Assembly: GCA_022842225.1 (NCBI GenBank)
Contig: JALHPX010000134.1
Span: 1-7,957, forward strand
DNA length: 7,957 nt
Source: a bacterium
GTDB taxonomy: Bacteria; Bdellovibrionota; FAC87; UBA2466
Direction of reading: 5' to 3'
Below the pieces are notes generated by a model that saw only the letters and a program-made list of their open reading frames with translations, was not told the origin of the DNA and ran no database searches. The translations under genes and the position numbers were made by a program. Shown here piece after piece: positions 7,077 to 7,957 of this stretch (its first letter is position 1; every line of letters begins with the position of its first letter).

Positions 7077-7559
7077 TTGAAAACGGCAATGAAGTGCCTG
7101 CTAGTAGTGGGTTTATTCTTTACGATTTTGGTTCCAAAGGCGGAGGCAGGATCGGTCTATACGCAGATTGGACCTGGATTCATTTTTGCGACCGGTTCGG
7201 CTCCTGGAGTGAGCGCCAGTTTCTTAGGGCGTATTACTCGCAGTAGCCCCGCGTTCTTCGGCATCGATACCGGAGCATTCTTTACGACCGGGGGAACATT
7301 TGGGCTCAATATCCCGTTGGTTCCCTATCTCGTTTATTACTTTCCTTCGCGCGATTTGTTTAAGCCGTGGCTTGGATTTGGCTTTGGCGCGTTGCTCGGA
7401 TTTGGCAGCGGTACCAGCTCTGATTTTGTGATTTTTTTCAAACCCGGCGTTCGTGTGAGTATGAATCGGCAGGTCGATTTATTCATTGAGACCCGCTTGG
7501 GACTCATTGGCCCGAACCTGGCGTTTGCTCCCACGGTTGGCGCGATGTTCGAAATCTAG
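7077..7559 (+). CDS. small exported outer-membrane beta-barrel-like protein
   Basis: From the TTG at 7077 the product is 160 residues. It has a textbook signal peptide: MKTAMK, then a hydrophobic core, then AEA with cleavage after residue 24. The mature part is rich in Gly, Phe and other aromatics and falls into short alternating strands, for example KPWLGFGFGALLGFG (97-111) followed by FKPGVRVSMN and QVDLFIETRLGLI (132-144). This resembles small eight-stranded porin-like outer-membrane proteins; I cannot name a specific family. The TTG start is preferred because GGGGAG lies five bases upstream and the signal peptide then begins normally. The in-frame ATG at 7089 is the main alternative, and the upstream ATG at 6984 would put a long polar leader before the signal peptide. 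The M15 peptidase gene follows after two bases. Confidence 0.75.
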   Translation: MKTAMKCLLVVGLFFTILVPKAEAGSVYTQIGPGFIFATGSAPGVSASFLGRITRSSPAFFGIDTGAFFTTGGTFGLNIPLVPYLVYYFPSRDLFKPWLGFGFGALLGFGSGTSSDFVIFFKPGVRVSMNRQVDLFIETRLGLIGPNLAFAPTVGAMFEI

Positions 7560-7561
7560 TT

Positions 7562-7957
7562 ATGTCGCAAAACCTATCTCAAATCGTAACGGGTCGAAGC
7601 GAATCGCACCTGGTGCCTTGGCCTGGAACAACGCTTCGCGTCCATGAAAAAGTCCTGGCACCACTGACGCATTTGGCGCAGCGAGCGGCAAAGGCTGGCT
7701 TTGAGTTGGGGGTGGTCTCGGCGTTTCGCGGGTTCTCGGATCAGTTGCGGATATGGAACTTAAAAGCCACGGGAAAGCGTCCCGTTCTCGATTCTGCCGG
7801 CAAAAGGGTAGATATCTTCTCTATCTCGTCGATAGAACTCGCTCACAGCATCATGCGGTGGTCTGCTTTACCCGGAGCGTCTCGTCATCATTGGGGCACC
7901 GATCTCGATCTCATTGATCTGAAAGCGTTGCCCAAGGATTACAAGGTGCAACTCATT
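7562..7957 (+). CDS. M15-family (VanY-like) carboxypeptidase, truncated by the window end
   Basis: Only the first 132 residues are in the window; the frame is open to its last base. M15 (LAS) enzymes are zinc peptidases that trim peptidoglycan stem peptides, usually D,D- or L,D-carboxypeptidases. The motif SRHHWGTDLD (107-116) matches the SxHxxGxxxD zinc site, giving H109 and D116 as ligands. SAFRGFSDQLRIW (53-65) matches the substrate-binding Arg region (R56) of VanY-type enzymes. RWSALPGASRHHWGTDLD (99-116) strongly resembles a signal-less M15 subgroup known to me from Gammaproteobacteria. The third zinc ligand and the catalytic Glu would lie beyond the window. The N-terminus (MSQNLSQIVTGRSESHLV) is polar with no signal peptide, so a cytoplasmic role such as muropeptide recycling is possible. 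No clear ribosome binding site precedes the ATG; translational coupling to the barrel gene two bases upstream is likely. Confidence 0.88.
   Translation, partial: MSQNLSQIVTGRSESHLVPWPGTTLRVHEKVLAPLTHLAQRAAKAGFELGVVSAFRGFSDQLRIWNLKATGKRPVLDSAGKRVDIFSISSIELAHSIMRWSALPGASRHHWGTDLDLIDLKALPKDYKVQLI

Noticed and set aside
6982..7089. N-terminal extension of the amidotransferase to an ATG at 7089
   Set aside because: The extra 36 residues do not belong to the GATase fold and would overlap the start of the divergent gene. The ATG at 6981 has AGGA nine bases upstream and starts right at the first strand.

Overview
This window looks like an ordinary, densely packed stretch of chromosome from a Gram-negative bacterium. 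The evidence is exported proteins with Sec-type signal peptides, two candidate outer-membrane or envelope proteins, and peptidoglycan-type enzymes. The GAF plus HD-GYP protein has a long insertion of a kind I associate with Bdellovibrionota and other former Deltaproteobacteria. That placement is a low-to-moderate confidence inference; a gammaproteobacterial-style M15 peptidase is also present. I see no mobile element, tRNA, rRNA or CRISPR array, and no gene-free stretch over about 100 bases.

Layout, left to right. (1) recG (31-2109, +) encodes the branch-migrating DNA helicase. Two bases later follows a TTG-started gene for an unrecognised exported protein (2112-2888, +), probably in the same transcript. 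(2) An exported S41 (CtpA/Prc-type) protease is on the minus strand (2885-4276). It meets the exported-protein gene tail to tail, and their stop codons overlap in the shared tetranucleotide TTAG. (3) A 101-bp divergent intergenic region (4277-4377) holds two dyad-symmetric sequences and separates the protease from a 641-residue GAF/HD-GYP protein (4378-6303, +), a likely cyclic-di-GMP phosphodiesterase. (4) Twelve bases after that, convergent, ends a stand-alone class I glutamine amidotransferase (6316-6981, -). (5) A 95-bp divergent region (6982-7076) leads to a small exported beta-barrel-like protein (7077-7559, +). Two bases further on starts an M15 (VanY-like) peptidase without a signal peptide (7562 to beyond the window end, +).

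The genes do not form one recognisable pathway. Themes are genome maintenance (RecG), envelope and peptidoglycan upkeep (S41 protease, M15 peptidase, two exported proteins), second-messenger turnover (HD-GYP) and nitrogen transfer or gamma-glutamyl chemistry (amidotransferase). I did not find a convincing new multi-gene system. The points most worth a second look are the roughly 105-residue insertion inside the HD-GYP catalytic domain, the uncharacterised N-terminal region of that protein, the symmetric operator-like sequence at 4312-4333, and an orphan perfect Shine-Dalgarno sequence at 7036-7044.
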